Origin: Flammeovirga pectinis
GTDB taxonomy: Bacteria; Bacteroidota; Bacteroidia; Cytophagales; Flammeovirgaceae
Direction: 5' to 3'
NCBI RefSeq assembly: GCF_003970675.1
Contig: NZ_CP034562.1
Span: 3,348,001 to 3,412,000, forward strand
DNA: 64,000 nucleotides
Shown: piece after piece, positions 27,443-36,750 of the stretch
Layout: each line of letters begins with the position of its first letter
How positions within the stretch are numbered: the stretch's first letter is position 1
The notes under the pieces: model-generated
Seen by the model: only the letters and a program-made list of their open reading frames with translations
Told to the model about the DNA's origin: nothing
The model's database searches: none
Made by a program: the position numbers and the translations under genes

Positions 27443-28627
27443 ATGACTATCAATACATTTCAAAAATATACCTTAGGCTTTAACTCATCAGACAAACAGA
27501 AATCAACGGTTTGGATTAAAGAAACTAGTTCTGATAGCTTAATTTTTGGCACTTGCATAGCTGAAGAAGACTTTTCTTCACATCAAAAAAATCATATTGA
27601 AACGGCTTTTATAGAAAGTAGTAAACCACAAGTTTCTTTAAAAAATGCCGCCAAAATAGTAAACGAAAACAACGGAATTGATCACACTTTGATTTACTTG
27701 AAAGATCGAAGAATGTGGCATTCTAGAAATGGAAAGCTTCGCGTGTTTGTTTACAGACAAGGACGGTTCCTTTCTCCCCCACATAATAAAGTCAGTACGG
27801 TTGTTCCTCCATTTTTATTAAAAGAAGATGATCAACTTATTATTGCAAATGCCTCTTTATTTTTTAATACTGACCCGAAGTTATTAAAAGAGATCTTTTC
27901 TTCTTCTCTACCACAAGAAATTGCAGAAAGATTAATCTCAAATTCTTCTGTCGAAAATGAGACTTTAGTTGCATCAGTTCTACCATGTGAATTTTTACGA
28001 GATAACACACCAAGTAGACACAGAGAAAAAGCATTATCTGATGTATTTCCGAATGAAAGAGAAGTAGATGAAAGGTTAGCAAATCCTAGTCAACAAAAAA
28101 ACACTATCTATAACTTTATAGGTTTTGTTCTGTTTGCTCTCCTTATAGGTATAATGTACAATCAGAATAAGAGCAATTGGAAAGGCGATCTAAAAGAAAA
28201 GAATAAAGAGATAGCCCTTCTCCAAAAGAAACTTGAAAAGTCTGATAAAATTATAGAATCTTATAATCGTTATCAACGACAACACATTAAGTCAATATCT
28301 GAAAGAAACTTTGATGCTTTAGACAATGAAAGATACAGAATGTATGCATTATTTAGAGATACAAGAAGTAAATTTAATCGTACTCAAGTAGCTGATAAAT
28401 TTAATATTTATAACCCATTAGCCATAGAAGCAAAAGTGGTTATGGATGAGAATTGGTTTATTGTTCCCGTAAAAGGTAGCCATCTACTTCAAAAAGGAGA
28501 AACGCTTAATTACGTAGCTAAAATGTATTATGAGAATGAGAAAGAAGGAATTCAACTTATTCAAGAATTTAATCCTCAAGTAGTTGAAGGGCATTCTATA
28601 TTTTTACCGTTCGAACAAGAAGACTAA
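27443..28627 (+). CDS. Membrane protein: PP2C-like pseudophosphatase domain, coiled coil and LysM-like tail
   Basis: A 394-residue protein of unusual make-up. Residues 1-190 follow the order of a PP2C phosphatase fold, but the metal-binding GDSR and SDG positions appear as RNGK (in WHSRNGKLRVFVYRQG) and NAS (in DDQLIIANASLFF), so catalysis is unlikely. One transmembrane segment lies at about 221-240 (FIGFVLFALLIGIMY), then a coiled coil (250-290), then a C-terminal LysM-like unit (350-390, LLQKGETLNYVAKMYYENEK). The N-terminal domain should be cytoplasmic and the tail periplasmic on peptidoglycan. The pseudophosphatase reading is from pattern only. Confidence 0.6.
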   Translation: MTINTFQKYTLGFNSSDKQKSTVWIKETSSDSLIFGTCIAEEDFSSHQKNHIETAFIESSKPQVSLKNAAKIVNENNGIDHTLIYLKDRRMWHSRNGKLRVFVYRQGRFLSPPHNKVSTVVPPFLLKEDDQLIIANASLFFNTDPKLLKEIFSSSLPQEIAERLISNSSVENETLVASVLPCEFLRDNTPSRHREKALSDVFPNEREVDERLANPSQQKNTIYNFIGFVLFALLIGIMYNQNKSNWKGDLKEKNKEIALLQKKLEKSDKIIESYNRYQRQHIKSISERNFDALDNERYRMYALFRDTRSKFNRTQVADKFNIYNPLAIEAKVVMDENWFIVPVKGSHLLQKGETLNYVAKMYYENEKEGIQLIQEFNPQVVEGHSIFLPFEQED

Positions 28628-28725
28628 CAAATTGTTGTAGTGATAAAGTAATAATAAATCTATTTTTTTATTATAAAAGGAAAGTTAATAGTCACTTACA
28701 ATTAGAAGATAACAGTGGTCTTTTG

Positions 28726-28733
28726 TAATTTTG
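28726..28733 (+). promoter_or_regulatory. Bacteroidota-type -7 element upstream of ccmF
   Basis: TAATTTTG, a full TAnnTTTG match, 46 bases before the ccmF start. No clear TTG at -33. Confidence 0.5.
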
Positions 28734-28779
28734 TTGATTAAGGTCAATAACTACCTTTTATTCAAAATTAAATTTTATA

Positions 28780-31380
28780 ATGATCCACTCATTTATCGGT
28801 GATTTAGGGCATATTTCTATCATCATAGCTTTTGTAGGTGCAATAATTTCTGCAATTGCATACCGTATTACTGCCATTGAAAAAAATGAACTTGAACGTC
28901 AAAATTGGAAAAAATTAGCACGTGGTACATTTATAGTTCATGGTTTTTCAATTTTTGGTATTGTGTGTATTCTATTTTATATGATTTTTAATCATTATTA
29001 CGAATATCACTATGTTTGGAGTCACTCTTCTGATAATTTACCTGTTTATTATATCGTTTCTAGTTTCTGGGAAGGACAAGAAGGAAGTTTTCTTGTTTGG
29101 GCATTTTGGCATGTACTGATAAGTATTTTTGTTATCAAAAGGTCTGATGAATGGGAAGCAAATGTAATGTTTATTATTGCTGCAGTTCAAGCCTTTTTAG
29201 TTTCTATGGTATTGGGAATTACAATTTTCGGTCATAAAATTGGATCATCACCTTTTATACTTTTAAGAGATGCAATAGAAGCCCCTGTTTTTGCTACAAA
29301 TCCAAACTTCATTCCAGAAGATGGAACAGGTTTAAATCCACTACTTCAAAATATTTGGATGGTAATTCATCCTCCTACCTTGTTTATGGGTTTTGCGCTT
29401 TGTATTGTTCCTTTCGCTTATGTTATTGCTGCCTTAATACAAAGAAAATATTCTGAGTGGGTAAAACCTGCAATGGGTTGGGTTGTATTAGCTGTGTGTG
29501 TATTAGGTATCGGAATTATGATGGGTGCCTACTGGGCTTATGAAACACTTAATTTTGGTGGATATTGGAACTGGGATCCTGTAGAAAATGCTGTGTATGT
29601 TCCATGGTTAATTCTGTTAGCTGGACTACACTTAATGTTAGTACAACAAAAAAGTAAAACTGCTCTTAAATCAAGTATGATATTACTTGTTGGTGCATTT
29701 ATTCTTATTCTATATTCTACATTCTTAACAAGAAGTGGTGTTCTTGGAGAAGCTTCAGTTCACTCTTTTACAGACCTTGGTTTATCAGGTCAACTATTAT
29801 TATATCTATTATTCTTTTCTACTATAGCTATTGTACTTTTTATTGTACGATGGAAAGATATGCCAAGCGATAAAGAAGAGCCTAGTGCATATAGTGCTGA
29901 ATTTTGGGTATTTATTGGTGCTACTATTCTTGTGTTAATGAGTTTCCAAGTACTTGTACCCACCTCTATTCCTGCATGGAATGCATTATTATCTAATTTA
30001 GGTATAGAATCTAACCTTGCTCCACCTGCTGATGCAGTTACTTTTTATACTAAATTTCAGTTATGGTTCTCTGTAGCTGTCGCTTTAGTTTCAGGTACTA
30101 CGCAGTTCTTTTATTGGAAACGCCTTAATAAAGAAAATCTTTGGTCTACATTGTCAGCCCCTTATGTAATTACACTGTTAATTGCAGCCTCTTTTATCAT
30201 ATTGGGTAATGTACACCAACCGTCATATATCGTATTACTAACTGCTTCTATTTTTAGTATTGTAGCAAACCTTCATGTTCTAACTAAGTTTACTAAAATG
30301 AAGGTATCTATTTCAGGAGGTTCTATATCACATATTGGTGCAGCCCTTATGTTATTAGGTATTTTGAGTTCTTCTGGGTTCGAAAAAGTAATATCACTAA
30401 ATCTATCAGGTAGAATTTATAATAGCGAGTTCCCTGAGGAAATGAACAAAGAGAACGTTCTTTTATTTAGAGGTCATGCTAAAAAAATGAATCAATATAA
30501 CCTTACATATAAAGGACCTAGATTAACGTCTAGAGATATTGATGGTTATTTTGATAAAGAAAAAGTTAAGATAAAAATCAACGACCCTTACCATGCAATC
30601 GTTATTGACGATATAATAGTAAATGGTGAAACAGTTGCTGAGATCGGTGATGAAATTCAAATTTATAATGAGAATATTTATTATGAAATTGAATACACAG
30701 ATGAAAATGGAAAATCATTCTCACTCTTCCCAAGAGTTCAAGATAACGAACAAATGGGGCCAATTCCTTCTCCAGATATTGCTACATTTTGGAACAAAGA
30801 TATGTACACGCATATCACTAATTTAGCAGTTGATGAGAATGAGGTTGAATGGACAGCTCAAGATCCAATGACAATGTCAATTGGTGATACTATTTTCTTA
30901 AATGACTATGTAGTAATTTTTGATGGAGTCACTCCTCTAAAGAAAGCTCCAGGTTATACAATCAAGGATGATGATGTAGCACTAGAAGCCAACTTAAGAG
31001 TACTTGTAGGTAATAACAAAAGCATAGACTTAAAACCATCTTATATACTTACGAAAGTAAAACGTATGGGAATGGGGGGAGTTCAAGAAGATTGGGATGC
31101 TGGTATCGTTCCTTCTGTAAATAGAGAATTAGGTTTAAGAGTATCTTTAAAAGAAATTAAACCTAAAGAAAATGCATTTGTTTTCTCTGCTGATACTACG
31201 CAAAAAGATTGGGTAATTATGAAGGCTATCGAAAAACCTTTTATAAGTATCCTCTGGATTGGTACTCTTTTATTAGGTCTTGGAACTGGAATTTCAACAG
31301 TTAGAAGATTTAAAGATTCCAGAAATTCAAAATCAAAGACTAAACCGAAGTCAGAAACAAAAGCTTCTGAGTTAGTGTAA
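28780..31380 (+). CDS. ccmF: Cytochrome c heme lyase CcmF-type protein (CcsA superfamily)
   Basis: An 866-residue polytopic membrane protein that would transfer heme to apocytochrome c outside the cytoplasm. The tryptophan-rich heme-handling signature is FGGYWNWDPVENAVYVPWL near residue 260, preceded by the conserved histidine region NIWMVIHPPTLFMGFA. About 14 hydrophobic helices cover residues 5-560; a large periplasmic domain (about 575-820) precedes a last helix (SILWIGTLLLGLGTGI). It lies upstream of ccmBCDE but is separated from them by a minus-strand gene. Confidence 0.93.
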   Translation: MIHSFIGDLGHISIIIAFVGAIISAIAYRITAIEKNELERQNWKKLARGTFIVHGFSIFGIVCILFYMIFNHYYEYHYVWSHSSDNLPVYYIVSSFWEGQEGSFLVWAFWHVLISIFVIKRSDEWEANVMFIIAAVQAFLVSMVLGITIFGHKIGSSPFILLRDAIEAPVFATNPNFIPEDGTGLNPLLQNIWMVIHPPTLFMGFALCIVPFAYVIAALIQRKYSEWVKPAMGWVVLAVCVLGIGIMMGAYWAYETLNFGGYWNWDPVENAVYVPWLILLAGLHLMLVQQKSKTALKSSMILLVGAFILILYSTFLTRSGVLGEASVHSFTDLGLSGQLLLYLLFFSTIAIVLFIVRWKDMPSDKEEPSAYSAEFWVFIGATILVLMSFQVLVPTSIPAWNALLSNLGIESNLAPPADAVTFYTKFQLWFSVAVALVSGTTQFFYWKRLNKENLWSTLSAPYVITLLIAASFIILGNVHQPSYIVLLTASIFSIVANLHVLTKFTKMKVSISGGSISHIGAALMLLGILSSSGFEKVISLNLSGRIYNSEFPEEMNKENVLLFRGHAKKMNQYNLTYKGPRLTSRDIDGYFDKEKVKIKINDPYHAIVIDDIIVNGETVAEIGDEIQIYNENIYYEIEYTDENGKSFSLFPRVQDNEQMGPIPSPDIATFWNKDMYTHITNLAVDENEVEWTAQDPMTMSIGDTIFLNDYVVIFDGVTPLKKAPGYTIKDDDVALEANLRVLVGNNKSIDLKPSYILTKVKRMGMGGVQEDWDAGIVPSVNRELGLRVSLKEIKPKENAFVFSADTTQKDWVIMKAIEKPFISILWIGTLLLGLGTGISTVRRFKDSRNSKSKTKPKSETKASELV

Positions 31381-31418
31381 CTATATAATACTGCTAAGTT
31401 CAGCAGTCATTAAACATT

Positions 31419-31458
31419 AAAAAGGATCGATTATTTTCATTAATAATCGATCCTTTTT
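31419..31458. terminator. Bidirectional terminator after ccmF
   Basis: A 17-bp perfect stem AAAAAGGATCGATTATT and its complement, with T runs on both strands, between convergent genes. Confidence 0.92.
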
Positions 31459-31497
31459 AATTGAACTAAATAAACATGATGATTAGATGAGTATTAT

Positions 31498-32511
31498 TTA
31501 CCAATCTTCATCTTCTTCCGTTTCTTCAGTTTTGGTATCTTTATTCTTTTTCTTTTTCTTACCATTTGATGATTCATCCAATTCAGAATCATCATCTTCA
31601 GGAAGGTCTGTACTTAATTCCTCAGACTCCTCTTTATTCTTCTTACCAAATAATTTCTTTTTCTCTATTAATTGGCCAGTAGAATCATATTGAGGTAATT
31701 TACTAAGAGAGTCTGCCTCTATTTTAGCAAGTTTATCTGCATCCTTTTGATCAAGAACTCTTTTTGGAATCATGTAATGCTTAGGCTTCCATATTTCAAA
31801 CCACTTTCTCTCCACCAAATACATTGAATCTGGTACTATAAAATAGCCAGCCCTCATGCTATCTTCTAAAGCAACCCTATCACCATACCTTTGCATATAA
31901 ACATATCCATCATAACGCATTGGCGGTAGAGAATCTGAAGTTGGTTCTTCAGCTGTTCTTTCTTTTTGTTCAGGAAGTTCTTTAGCCACTCTAGAATCAT
32001 CATAACCCGGACCTCCGCCAAACAAGGCGTTTTCTAAAGAATCTGATGATGATACCAAATAGATACTATCTTCTGGTATAAAGTCAATAATTGAATCTTC
32101 TTCAGTTAATTCTATAGGATACGGATTCTTAGTAAGTGCTTGTATTGTTTGTGGATAATTTTTACTTGCCAATTTTCTATCTTGATGAGTATATTTACCA
32201 TACAGCCCCCCACGTGGCTTTACTAAACCATTCCATTCTGTTTCTCTTGAGGCAAATAATTCCTCATCCTTTCCTAGAGAATCATCCTTAAAGTAACTGA
32301 TATAAGTAACCTTTCCATTTATTGTATATGTGGTATCACCATAAGGAACAAAATAATCACTAGTAGTATCTCTTGTAGATGTTACATAGAATGGATTATT
32401 AGGATCATCCTTTTGGTAAAAGGCCGACGAATAGGCTGGGCATACTTTAGGCACGCATCCATCTAATAGAAGGCAAAGAATTACACATATATAAATAAAA
32501 GTTTGTTTCAT
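31498..32511 (-). CDS. Hypothetical lipoprotein with charged low-complexity tail
   Basis: A 337-residue protein starting with a lipoprotein signal peptide (lipobox LLDGC near residue 19) followed by VPKVCPAYSSAFY. The middle is rich in Asp, Ser, Tyr and Pro. The last 60 residues are a Lys/Glu/Asp low-complexity stretch that ends EEDEDW. I believe similar CPAYSSAF-type lipoproteins recur in Bacteroidota, but I cannot name the family or role. It lies on the opposite strand between ccmF and ccmB and may be unrelated to cytochrome maturation. Confidence 0.75.
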   Translation of the reverse strand: MKQTFIYICVILCLLLDGCVPKVCPAYSSAFYQKDDPNNPFYVTSTRDTTSDYFVPYGDTTYTINGKVTYISYFKDDSLGKDEELFASRETEWNGLVKPRGGLYGKYTHQDRKLASKNYPQTIQALTKNPYPIELTEEDSIIDFIPEDSIYLVSSSDSLENALFGGGPGYDDSRVAKELPEQKERTAEEPTSDSLPPMRYDGYVYMQRYGDRVALEDSMRAGYFIVPDSMYLVERKWFEIWKPKHYMIPKRVLDQKDADKLAKIEADSLSKLPQYDSTGQLIEKKKLFGKKNKEESEELSTDLPEDDDSELDESSNGKKKKKNKDTKTEETEEDEDW

Positions 32512-32686
32512 AAAATTTATATCCTTTCTACAAGAGATCTCAATGAAAGTTAGCGTAGAAAAGATTTCTTATTCTTATTTAGGTTAAAAGCTCAAATTAC
32601 TCTTCATTTGGAATAATTCACAAGTATACAAATAACACAAACGTCATTACATATAAAGTGCCAAAAAAAGTTACTTTTTTATTCGA

Positions 32687-32718
32687 TTGGATCAATTCAT
32701 GATTTTTTGGTAATTTTG
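32687..32718 (+). promoter_or_regulatory. Promoter of the ccmBCDE operon
   Basis: TTG at 32687-32689 and TAATTTTG at 32711-32718, separated by 21 bases: a good match to the Bacteroidota TTG ... TAnnTTTG promoter. It ends 10 bases before the ccmB start. Confidence 0.65.
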
Positions 32719-32728
32719 CACTGTATCT

Positions 32729-33412
32729 TTGATAAATATGAAATCAATAGCATCAGAAATCGGAATCTTAGTCCGAAAAGAAATTGCATTGGAATGGAGA
32801 GAAAGATCAAATCTTAACGGATTATTACTATATACTGTAAGTACAATATTCGTTTGTTATTTGAGTTTTAACCAACGGCAAGTAGAACTTTCTCCAATTA
32901 CATGGAATACATTATTTTGGATAATACAATTGTTTGCCGCCTTAAATGGTGCTGCTAAAAGTTTTACTCAAGAATCAGGAGGTAGGCACTTTTATTATTA
33001 CCAAATAGTAAGCCCTCAGTCTATAATTTTGTCTAAAATAATTTACAATGCTCTATTGATGGTACTTGTATCATTTTTAGCTTTAGGTTTTTATAGTATT
33101 GTTCTTGGTAATCCAGTGCAAGATCCTACATTATTTATGGCATGTGTTGGGTTAGGTGCAATTGGTTTTTCTTCGTCGTTAACAATGGTTGCTGGAATTG
33201 CTGCTAAAGCTCAAGGAAACAACACTTTAATGGCTATTTTAGGATTACCAGCTATATTACCAATGATACTAATGCTTATTAAAGCATCAAAAAATGCAAT
33301 AGATGGCATTGCAAGAAGTCAGACTATGGATGAAATTATGGTCATCTTTGCAATTGATATAATTGTAATTACAGTTTCTTATCTTCTATTTCCGTATCTT
33401 TGGAGAAGTTAA
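32729..33412 (+). CDS. ccmB: Heme exporter protein CcmB
   Basis: A 227-residue membrane protein with six hydrophobic helices. The opening EIGILVRKEIALEWRERSNL and the motif FAALNGAAKSFTQE are typical of CcmB, the permease of the CcmAB transporter in cytochrome c maturation. The ATPase gene ccmA is not adjacent, so it must lie elsewhere. First gene of a ccmB-ccmC-ccmD-ccmE run behind a good promoter. Confidence 0.93.
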   Translation: MINMKSIASEIGILVRKEIALEWRERSNLNGLLLYTVSTIFVCYLSFNQRQVELSPITWNTLFWIIQLFAALNGAAKSFTQESGGRHFYYYQIVSPQSIILSKIIYNALLMVLVSFLALGFYSIVLGNPVQDPTLFMACVGLGAIGFSSSLTMVAGIAAKAQGNNTLMAILGLPAILPMILMLIKASKNAIDGIARSQTMDEIMVIFAIDIIVITVSYLLFPYLWRS

Positions 33413-33435
33413 GATTTAAATTAAACAGAACAACA

Positions 33436-34101
33436 ATGAAAGGCGCTTGGTGGAAAATCACTGCAATATTGCTCCTAGCATATACACTAATTGGAGGTCT
33501 CTTAATGGATGTACCTAGATTAGATATCCTTAATGAAACAATAAGAAATTTATATTTCCATGTACCAATGTGGTTTGGAATGATCATCGTACTATTAGCT
33601 TCGATGGTTTATTCCATTAAATACCTTAGAAATCATAAATTAGAAGATGATTTATGGGCTTCTGAATTGGCTAATTCTGGTATTTTATTTGGAATACTAG
33701 GCATCGTTACTGGCATGATCTGGGCTAAATTTACATGGGGTTCTGCATGGAGTGGAGACCCAAAACAAAATGGTGCTGCAGGCGGCTTAATGTTTTACTT
33801 TGCTTATATAATACTAAGAGGTTCTTTTAAAGATGAAGAGCAAAGAGCACGAATAAGTGCCATCTTTAACATCTTTGCCTTTGCTGTATTTATTCCATTA
33901 ATATTTGTTCTCCCTAGGTTAACAGATTCTCTACATCCTGGAAATGGCGGAAACCCAGGTTTTAATGCCTATGACCTTGATAGCAAATTAAGATTGATAT
34001 TCTATCCAGCTATTATTGGGTGGACACTTATCGGAGTTTGGTTTGCACAAATCAGAGTTAGAATGAGAAAAATAGAAAATCAAATTTTAGAAAACGAGTA
34101 A
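33436..34101 (+). CDS. ccmC: Heme exporter protein CcmC (CcsA superfamily)
   Basis: A membrane protein of 221 residues with six helices and the heme-handling signature TWGSAWSGDPKQNGAAGGLM, flanked by the conserved histidines in YFHVPMWFGM and DSLHPGN. CcmC binds heme outside the membrane and loads it on CcmE. The frame is open from an ATG at 33400, which would overlap the ccmB end by 13 bases; the ATG at 33436 is preferred because it begins immediately before the first helix (MKGAWWKITAILLLAY), 23 bases after ccmB. Confidence 0.93.
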   Translation: MKGAWWKITAILLLAYTLIGGLLMDVPRLDILNETIRNLYFHVPMWFGMIIVLLASMVYSIKYLRNHKLEDDLWASELANSGILFGILGIVTGMIWAKFTWGSAWSGDPKQNGAAGGLMFYFAYIILRGSFKDEEQRARISAIFNIFAFAVFIPLIFVLPRLTDSLHPGNGGNPGFNAYDLDSKLRLIFYPAIIGWTLIGVWFAQIRVRMRKIENQILENE

Positions 34102-34115
34102 TCAAGATATATCAA

Positions 34116-34364
34116 ATGAAAAAATTAGTATCACTTCTCACTATGTGGGTTGTATTTATAGCTACTGCAGTGGCTCAAAATAAAATACCTATTTCATCTA
34201 ATGATTATAGTAACAATTCTATCGAAATGGCTGATGCTTTCCGATCAAACGGAAAAATATATGTCGTGGTAGGTGTAATCGTTGCATTGTGGGCAGGAAT
34301 GATGGTCTACCTTATTTCTACTGACAAAAAAATATCAAAGCTAGAAAAGCTATTAAATAACTAA
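34116..34364 (+). CDS. CcmD-like small membrane protein
   Basis: An 82-residue protein with an N-terminal signal or helix ending AVAQ and a second helix (YVVVGVIVALWAGMMVYLI) followed by a basic tail with KISKLEKLL. Position between ccmC and ccmE, 14 bases after the former, and size fit CcmD, which helps release holo-CcmE in System I. Sequence conservation in CcmD is low, so the name rests mainly on topology and context. Confidence 0.75.
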   Translation: MKKLVSLLTMWVVFIATAVAQNKIPISSNDYSNNSIEMADAFRSNGKIYVVVGVIVALWAGMMVYLISTDKKISKLEKLLNN

Positions 34365-34384
34365 TCACACCTATTTTTAAACCT

Positions 34385-34801
34385 ATGAAAAAGTCTCATA
34401 TTTTTGGTCTAGTCATCATTGGAATGATGATTAGTATATTGGTTGTTACAGCAGGAGATGCTAGCCAATATGTTGATTTTTCAGAAGCATATTCACTTGC
34501 TGCTGATGGTAACTCTTCAAAAGTTCATGTTATTGGTGAACTTCAAAAAGATAAAAGCGGAAATGTAATCGGAATTCATTACGACCCTGCAAAAGACCCT
34601 AATTATTTAGCATTTACTTTAGTTGATGATAAAAACATTGCTAAGAAAGTTGTTTGTTATTCTCCCCCTGCCTCTATGAGAGATTTTGAAAAATCTGAAA
34701 AAGTAGTGGTTATAGGAAGAGCAAAAGGAGAAAATCAAGACTTTATTGCAAGTGAAATTTTAATGAAGTGTCCTTCAAAATATGAAGAAAAAGAACTTTA
34801 A
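34385..34801 (+). CDS. ccmE: Cytochrome c maturation heme chaperone CcmE, Cys-type
   Basis: A 138-residue protein: one N-terminal membrane anchor (HIFGLVIIGMMISILVVTAG) and an OB-fold periplasmic domain. CcmE receives heme from CcmC and delivers it to CcmF. In most CcmE proteins heme is held by His in an HxxxY motif; here that place reads LMKCPSKYEE, so Cys129 replaces His while Tyr133 is kept. Cys-type (CxxxY) CcmE is known from some archaea and sulfate reducers. The operon ends at a terminator 23 bases downstream. Confidence 0.9.
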   Translation: MKKSHIFGLVIIGMMISILVVTAGDASQYVDFSEAYSLAADGNSSKVHVIGELQKDKSGNVIGIHYDPAKDPNYLAFTLVDDKNIAKKVVCYSPPASMRDFEKSEKVVVIGRAKGENQDFIASEILMKCPSKYEEKEL

Positions 34802-34823
34802 TTAAAAGTCGAAAATATAAAAG

Positions 34824-34858
34824 AGCCTGTTGACAAGAAATCAACAGGCTTTTTGTTT
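34824..34858 (+). terminator. Terminator of the ccmBCDE operon
   Basis: Stem AGCCTGTTGA/TCAACAGGCT with a seven-base loop, followed by TTTTTGTTTTA. Confidence 0.9.
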
Positions 34859-34920
34859 TAATAAGGTCTAGGTGTAAATTAGTTTGTATACATCATACAA
34901 TTGTGCTGCAACAGTCTATT

Positions 34921-35670
34921 TTAATAAACTGTAGAGAACTTATTTTTATTTTTTTGTCTTCTAGACAACTCTTTAACTTTGGCTATTGTGAAAGAATAAA
35001 GGTAATCTGTCAAAGTCGCATCGTCTAATCGACTTCTATCAATAACAGTATCGTAGTGTTCGGTTTGTCCCTTTTGAATATGCTCCAAAAAGTCATTTCT
35101 TAATTTAGAGTTTTCTAGCATTTTCATTTTTGCATCATCAAAATTAAGATTATGTGCTTTCATAAGGTGTCCAATTCTAAATTGCATTGTGCTATTCACC
35201 TTAATTTTAAGAGCATTGTCTAATTCTTCTGCAAAAAAACCTGCACCCCTACCTAGAATAACTACATTACCTCTTTCAAAGTAAGCATGAACAATTGTTT
35301 TTAAAGTTGATGATAATTTTCCATCTAACTTATTATAACTAGGACCAAACGAATGTATTAACTGTTCAATAATTCCTTTTTTCTCGAAGGGAACGTATTC
35401 CTCAATTAATTTATATTCTAAACTTAGTTCTTTTGATAAATCACGTATTACGGTAGTGTCAATTAACCTCCATTCTTTTTTTAATAAGTTGAACCCAACT
35501 TCATTTTTATTTAAATATTTAACTAATTGCTCCCCTACTTTTTTAATTCCAGAACCATAATCTCTAGAAAGAGTTATTATTGTTCCTTCTGATTGTGCTT
35601 TTTTAGAAACTGAATGTGTGAATTCATATTCTAAATTCTTAATTAATTGAGTGTATACATTAGTTTCCAT
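34921..35670 (-). CDS. Cytidylate-kinase-like family protein
   Basis: A 249-residue P-loop protein of the cytidylate-kinase-like family (PF13189). The glycine-rich loop reads TIITLSRDYGSGIKKVGEQL rather than the GxxxxGKS of true kinases, and the VVILGRGAGFF strand follows as usual. Members are annotated as nucleotide kinases, but their substrate is rarely tested. It stands alone with no operon partners. Confidence 0.85.
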   Translation of the reverse strand: METNVYTQLIKNLEYEFTHSVSKKAQSEGTIITLSRDYGSGIKKVGEQLVKYLNKNEVGFNLLKKEWRLIDTTVIRDLSKELSLEYKLIEEYVPFEKKGIIEQLIHSFGPSYNKLDGKLSSTLKTIVHAYFERGNVVILGRGAGFFAEELDNALKIKVNSTMQFRIGHLMKAHNLNFDDAKMKMLENSKLRNDFLEHIQKGQTEHYDTVIDRSRLDDATLTDYLYSFTIAKVKELSRRQKNKNKFSTVY

Positions 35671-35753
35671 GATAATTACATTTAAGAGTAGTTGATGTTA
35701 TTAATTAAATGTAATTTAAACACTTGCTAAGTATTTTTAACTGATTATTATCA

Positions 35754-36098
35754 CTATTCTGCAGTGATTTTATTCAGAATATATACTCCTAATTCTTCTT
35801 CATAAGAAAATATATCTAGCAAGAGTGGGTTTAATAAACCAGCAAGCATTGGAGGAACCTCATCTTCAACAGAAGGTTTTTCATCCAACATAAATGCTTC
35901 TTTATATTTTTCTATTAATTGTTGCTGTTTTCTATAAGCAGATTTTAATTTTGATAAATCCCATCCGTCTCTCGAAAGATGAATTAATCGGGTTTCAGAA
36001 AGGGCATCTAACTTAACTCCCATTAAGTACGCACCCAGTGTCTCTGAGATAAAACTCTTACCTACAATTTGTTTCTCTTCTTCTTTTAACGCTTGCAT
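35754..36098 (-). CDS. Hypothetical cytoplasmic protein
   Basis: A 114-residue, mainly helical protein without signal peptide or membrane segment. The frame is open to an ATG at 36146, but that start would overlap the peroxiredoxin gene; the ATG at 36098 (MQALKEEEKQIVGK) leaves a 16-base gap and looks more natural. I recognise no family. Co-directional with the peroxiredoxin upstream and probably co-transcribed. Confidence 0.6.
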   Translation of the reverse strand: MQALKEEEKQIVGKSFISETLGAYLMGVKLDALSETRLIHLSRDGWDLSKLKSAYRKQQQLIEKYKEAFMLDEKPSVEDEVPPMLAGLLNPLLLDIFSYEEELGVYILNKITAE

Positions 36099-36114
36099 AT
36101 TATTAGATAATTTT

Positions 36115-36750
36115 TTATTCTGATGATAACGATTCTGCAGCTCCAACTAATAAAGATGGGCTAATACGTTTCTTAAAATTAGGATTGATGTATTCAAAAG
36201 TGATTTCTCCATTTTGACGAATAAAAAACACTGCTGGAACAGGTAACATTTGATGTGTACCCCCATCTGTCATTACGATATCCATCCCTAAATTAGAAAA
36301 TTTATTAAATGACTTATCATCTAATGTGTACGCTAAACCAAATGCTTTAGAAGCTAACATATCACTATCAGAAAACAACTGATAATTCATCATATGTTTA
36401 TCATAAGTCATTGATAAATCGTCTGGAGCGTCGGGAGATATTGCTATTATTTGATAACCTATACTTACCAAGTAATCTGATACTTCTCCTAATCCAGATA
36501 ATTGTCTATTACAATACGGACACCATCCTCCTCTGTAAAAAACAAGGATAGAGGGTTTCTTCTTTATTTCTTTTAATAAATTTACCTCATTCCCTTCTAC
36601 ATCTCTCAAAATAATCTCTTTGGGTACTGATTCCCCTATCAATAATGGAGAAATATCACTTGCTTGCTGAGGAACTTGTTGTCCATTTACCTCAAGAGTT
36701 ATACTTATTAAAAAGATACAGATGGAATAAAAAATATTATTAGTTTTCAT
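36115..36750 (-). CDS. Exported peroxiredoxin-like (AhpC/TSA) protein
   Basis: A 211-residue thioredoxin-fold protein with signal peptide (1-23, ending VNGQ). The active site FYRGGWCPYCNRQLSGL has a CxxC, as in the PrxQ-like and AhpC/TSA redoxin subgroup; the conserved Arg near the C-terminus is less clear. It probably reduces peroxides or exchanges disulphides in the periplasm. It precedes an unknown small gene by 16 bases. Confidence 0.87.
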   Translation of the reverse strand: MKTNNIFYSICIFLISITLEVNGQQVPQQASDISPLLIGESVPKEIILRDVEGNEVNLLKEIKKKPSILVFYRGGWCPYCNRQLSGLGEVSDYLVSIGYQIIAISPDAPDDLSMTYDKHMMNYQLFSDSDMLASKAFGLAYTLDDKSFNKFSNLGMDIVMTDGGTHQMLPVPAVFFIRQNGEITFEYINPNFKKRISPSLLVGAAESLSSE

